Below, in pieces: positions 50,011-53,421 of a stretch of DNA of 53,421 nucleotides. Made by a program: the position numbers and the translations under genes. The notes under the pieces are model-generated. The model was not told where the DNA came from. It did no database searches and saw nothing but the letters and a program-made list of their open reading frames with translations. The stretch is taken from NCBI GenBank assembly GCA_028456385.1, contig JALNQF010000287.1, positions 1 to 53,421 of the forward strand, read 5' to 3'. This DNA comes from Ophiosphaerella korrae. Lineage: Eukaryota; Ascomycota; Dothideomycetes; Pleosporales; Phaeosphaeriaceae. Each line of letters begins with the position of its first letter. Positions within the stretch are counted from its first letter, which is position 1.

Positions 50011-51377
50011 GATACCGCTCGCCATCATGTTAGAACAGCACCGATTCGTAGATCTGTCATGTCCTTATCCGCAGCGCTGGCTACACGTCTCCACAAGGAC
50101 TATGCCTGGGGTCAGCGTGGCCCTTTGTCCGTGAAAGATGGTTGAATGGAAAGTAATTACCATGGGTGTTTTGGCTCTTAGCGCCGCCTAGGGCGTCGGA
50201 TAACTGCACTCAGGGCATTTCCCATCTCGAGCCCCATAATATCGCGCGGGCTGCATTCCGCTGCAAGCTCCACCGTTCCTTTTACTCTCGCAAGGTACTG
50301 TTTCACCTATGGCCCTATGGCCGCAGTCAAAATCGTAACTGCTCGGGTTGACACATGTCTCAGGTTTTGGTGCGGTTGGACACTAGGAAGGCTTGTTTCA
50401 GCTTTTATCTATCAGTACTTGCGACCATACTTTAGAACACGATAGAAGACAAACATACATTATAGCAATATTGAAGATCTGTTACTGCTGCAATTTTCTT
50501 ACGAGTCCCGCTTTGCGAGAAGAAAAGAGCTGCCGAAGTGTTACCCAAGCGAGAGAGCTACAGTCAGCGTGATCAGGCTGCAGCCTAATTAATTAGATCC
50601 TTTGGGCCGTGAGGAAACAGGAGATTAACCACAAGATGCACACGCTTAGTCGGAAGCGGTACAAATAATTAAAGGAACTGTCATGGAAAGTAGAAGCGTA
50701 AAGAACCATGTTTTTGTGTAAATAAGGAGTTAATCTCGAGGAATCGGTGAGACTCATATGCATTGTTTTCCAACTACAAGGACGCATTGCAATAACAAAA
50801 CGTAACTTGACGCCATCTTCTAATTTAGTACATCCGCGCCACTGGGGCCCCGCCATACCTTCGCATAACCTTTGGATCCGAAGGACCCACTTCGCCTTCC
50901 CCCATCTCCACTTATCCGCGCTTACCTTGGCCTTTGGCTCTTGGATATCTCTCATCGCATTCTTTTGGCCGTCGACTGCGTTTTCTTGCCTGTAGCAGCC
51001 TTCCCTGGCCTTTTTTGGCCAGCCCTTCTTTGCCTCTTTTCTCCGCATGCTTTTTCCGTGCCTCTCCCCCAAGGTCCTCCTTCCCATGTCCACTTTGTCG
51101 CTCGGCGAGTTTTTCACTTTTATGATTTATTTTCGTCGGGGAATATCTTTCTAATCGCGAAGAAGGGCATTTTTGGCAAGAAACTGTCGGGGGCGGGCAT
51201 AGGAGACTTTACGTTGGAGCCTATTCTCTGCGTTGGATTGCTCGCTTCGACGGGAGGTAGAGGTAGTTTAGGTATATTAGCGACAACTTTGTTAGGGTGG
51301 AATAGGAATAAACCGCTTCCCCTCTATCCTGCTAACGTGTTCCACCACCACTCCGGCCACCTCATCAAAATTTACGC
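50011..51377. other. Largely unassigned stretch
   Basis: Open frames on both strands (50593-51117 minus, 50872-51400 plus) overlap each other and show no recognisable domain. I cannot decide whether either is a gene. Confidence 0.3.
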
Positions 51378-51400
51378 GCCAGCAAGCATTCAATCAACAA

Positions 51401-51915
51401 TGGGCCGCGTACAACGTCAGAAATCACCTCAAAAGGAAGGTAGACTTGATCTTGCGTCTGATTCAATTAATTCAAAAAAAAAATTACAAGTGTACGCAGG
51501 AGTTCAAAGTTGTTCCAAGTCCCCCGCTCAACCCTCCAAGGCCGCCTCAAAGGTGCCCTCCCTATAAGCGGATTTCCACCCTATATTATTGACGTACGAC
51601 GTATGGCAGACGTTTTACCGACCGCCCGCGGCCAAAATCCTCCTCCTCCTCCTCCTCCTCCTCCGGGCAAGAACTAGGTAGATCGATAGATTAAGAGCCA
51701 GCTTGAACTTTAGACAAAGTGGAATAGAAAGTTCCACTCCCAGCGCGCCAAGTGTGAGGACCCAGTCCAAATCAACGCGTGGTTTAGGCTTGTACAAGAG
51801 ACGCGCTAGGGCGTATAGGATACTTGATGAAGGACACATACAACTTTGATGAGACTGGGTTCATGACGGGAGTGGCTTCTACGTCTAAAGTTGTTACAAG
51901 TTCAGAACACAATTA
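51401..51915 (+). pseudogene. Fot1/pogo transposase relic
   Basis: ATG at 51401 gives MGRVQRQKSPQKEGRLDLAS, similar to the start at 33226. After frameshifts and a deletion, 51591-51730 reads DVRRMADVLPTARGQNPPP and TKWNRKF, and 51835-51880 reads DTYNFDETGFMTGVASTSKV, the beginning of the DDE domain with its first Asp. A (CCT)n tract expands the Pro run. Sequence similarity ends near 51915. Inactive. Confidence 0.75.
51637..51664 (+). repeat. (CCT)n microsatellite
   Basis: About nine CCT triplets inside the Fot1 relic, in the Pro-rich position that is only three Pro long in the copy at 33226. Confidence 0.85.
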
Positions 51916-52011
51916 GTCGGGCTATTACTATTCTAGCCAGGAAATTGTAACATCTGATTCATCTACTTGCAAAGTTTCAAATCAATTGATTACGTTGTTG
52001 TGGAGTAATAA

Positions 52012-52105
52012 AGGGATAACGGATAGTATTTAATAGTACTTGCTATAGGCTACAAGAGATAGTAAAAAGGGATAACGGATAGTATTGAATAGCACTACTA
52101 GTATC
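52012..52105. repeat. Short direct duplication (AAGGGATAACGGATAGTATT)
   Basis: AAGGGATAACGGATAGTATT occurs at about 52012 and 52070, followed in both by T(T/G)AATAG(T/C)AC. The surrounding 51916-52218 holds no gene. Confidence 0.75.
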
Positions 52106-52218
52106 TACGAAAGAACAACACTTAGTCCGCTCCTTTTGCAAGAGTCGAGCTTTTTATACGCCTATATATAGCGTATCTGCCCTACTTTTAGACTATAACT
52201 ATAACAACGTCATAATCT

Positions 52219-53190
52219 CTAGTGATTAATCGGCCCCGCCCCCAACTCGTACAAGAGTTTACAAGAGTCTCGAGGGTTCCGAGAACCTTTGTTACAGCTG
52301 CTTACATCCCATATCTTGATTGATTCGTCCCACGACCCCGACGCTAGCCGTGTCGAGTCGTGGGAGAAGGCGACTGAGGAGACGGCGTCGTCATGGCCGT
52401 GGAGCGTCTGCAGGCACGCGCCGCTGCTTACATCCCATATCTTGACTGTTGAGTCGTCTGACCCGGACGCCAGCCATGTTGAGTCGTGGGAAAAGGCGAT
52501 TGAGTTGATACCGCGGCCATGGCCCTCGAGCGTCTTCAGGCACGTGTTACTGCTTACATCCCATATCATGACTGTGTTGTCCCATGACCCCAACGCCAGC
52601 CGTGTTGAGTCGTGGGAAAAGGCGACTAAAAAGAGAGTACTGCTGTAGTTGAGCGTCTGCAGGCACTCGCCGCCACTGCTCATGTCCCATATCTTGGCTG
52701 TTTTGTCGTACGACCCCGATGCTAGCCGTGTCGAGTCGTGGGAGAAGGCGATTGAGTGGACGACGTTGCTATGGCCGTTGAGCGTCTGCAGGCACGCGCC
52801 GCTGCTTACATCCCATATCTTGATTGTTTTGTCGACTGACCCTGACGCCAGCCGTGTCGAGTCGTGGGAGAAGGCGACCGAGTAGATAATGTTGCTATGG
52901 CCGTTGAGCGTATGCAGGCACTTACCGCTGCTTACATCCCATATCTTGACTGTTTTGTCGTACGACCCTGATGCTAGCCGTGTCGAGTCGTGGGAGAAGG
53001 CAACTAAGTAGACAAAGTTGCTGTGGCCTTCGAGCGTCTTTAGGCACTCGCCGCTACTCACATCCCATATCTTGACTGTTTCGTCGTCTGACCCCGATGC
53101 TAGCCGTGTCGAGTCGTGAGAGAAGACGACTGAGCGGACAAAGCTGTTATGCCTTTTATCCCATAAGCTGTCTGCATAGCTACTCGACAT
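52219..53190 (-). CDS. WD40-only protein, seven repeats (323 aa)
   Basis: Intact frame from the ATG at 53190 (MSSSYADSLWDKRHNSFVRS) to 52219. Seven ~42-residue WD units with SHDSTRLASGS and TVKIWDVSSG form one predicted propeller; no other domain is present. It belongs to the same repeat lineage as 39944-41833 and the pseudogene at 34386, distinct from the NLR's own WD repeats (SPDGKTLASGS, LWDAGSG). The C-terminus (CNKGSRNPRDSCKLLYEL) is not LTR-derived, unlike the other two. The minus-strand leader just upstream (53191-53250) matches their leaders. Length equals about one half of the 629-aa paralogue. Function unknown; possibly a binding module or a pseudogenised NLR tail that remains open. 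Confidence 0.8.
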   Translation of the reverse strand: MSSSYADSLWDKRHNSFVRSVVFSHDSTRLASGSDDETVKIWDVSSGECLKTLEGHSNFVYLVAFSHDSTRLASGSYDKTVKIWDVSSGKCLHTLNGHSNIIYSVAFSHDSTRLASGSVDKTIKIWDVSSGACLQTLNGHSNVVHSIAFSHDSTRLASGSYDKTAKIWDMSSGGECLQTLNYSSTLFLVAFSHDSTRLALGSWDNTVMIWDVSSNTCLKTLEGHGRGINSIAFSHDSTWLASGSDDSTVKIWDVSSGACLQTLHGHDDAVSSVAFSHDSTRLASGSWDESIKIWDVSSCNKGSRNPRDSCKLLYELGAGPINH

Positions 53191-53341
53191 TGATACCTAC
53201 TAATATCAAGTTGTAGGAGAAGAAGGCGAGTAAGTTAACGTAGTAGTTATAAGCCCTTAATCACCTAATCTAACCCCTTAAGCGCCTATACTAACAATAG
53301 GTCTAATTTATCTCTTATTACTAGCTTTATTGTAATCGACT
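53191..53341 (-). repeat. Conserved WD40-gene leader, copy 3
   Basis: Reading on the minus strand toward the ATG, it shares the block with TAACTACTACGTTAACTTAC and TCTCCTACAACTTGATA with the leaders at 34320-34385 and 39880-39943. Similarity fades beyond about 53250. Confidence 0.65.
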
Positions 53342-53374
<33 letters not shown>

Positions 53375-53421
53375 CTTCTTCTTCTTCTTCTTCTTCTTCT
53401 TCTTCTTCTTCTTCTTCTTCT
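53342..53421 (+). repeat. (TTC)n microsatellite at the window edge
   Basis: About 26 uninterrupted TTC/CTT triplets extend to the last base, so the tract continues outside the window. Confidence 0.95.

Overview
The window looks like a transposon-rich accessory or subtelomere-like region of a filamentous ascomycete (Pezizomycotina). Four things point there: AT-rich blocks depleted of CA/TG dinucleotides and full of TA, as left by repeat-induced point mutation (RIP); short GT-AG introns of about 50-60 nt; fungus-specific families (FunK1 kinase, DUF3435 tyrosine recombinase, PNP-NACHT-WD40 NLR, Fot1/pogo, fungal hAT); and many solo LTRs. The species cannot be named from the sequence.

Layout. 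1-4962: a Ty3/gypsy element on the minus strand, truncated by the window edge and heavily RIP-mutated, with its 5' LTR at 4517-4962. 4963 to about 8570: more RIP-degraded AT-rich DNA with no readable gene. About 9070-16920: an island of ordinary base composition with a candidate two-exon gene, a Ras-like GTPase divergent from a multi-exon unknown gene, a small Cys-rich protein and an APH-like kinase broken by one stop. 18011-19160 and 25020-25867: the front and back parts of a FunK1 kinase in opposite orientation, with solo LTRs and a decayed DUF3435 recombinase gene between them. 25876-28929: a complete but dead hAT element with 8-bp target-site duplication and a nested solo LTR. 29045-34119: transposase fragments (pogo, Tc1/mariner, Fot1), minisatellites and short LTRs. 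34120-41985: WD40 cassettes, one pseudogene and one intact 629-aa protein, bounded and interleaved by LTRs of one family, plus a pogo element nested in an LTR. 42607-43923: a C2H2 pseudogene and a LINE fragment. 44507-48579: an apparently intact three-exon PNP-NACHT-WD40 NLR of 1321 aa. 48840-53421: LTR pieces, a Fot1 relic, a third WD40-only gene on the minus strand and a (TTC)n tract at the edge.

How it fits together. The only elaborate gene that looks intact is the NLR. Its seven WD repeats are almost identical 126-bp units, the architecture of fungal allorecognition and heterokaryon-incompatibility NLRs. Three separate WD40-only genes of another repeat lineage lie nearby. The most interesting observation is that the 629-aa WD40 gene reads as two seven-blade units fused head to tail, and the junction carries 13 bp identical to the first bases of the LTR that ends WD40 genes elsewhere in the window. 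This suggests that LTR-bounded WD40 cassettes recombine with each other. Nested insertions with matching target duplications (LTR in LTR, pogo in LTR, LTR in hAT) give a partial relative chronology.
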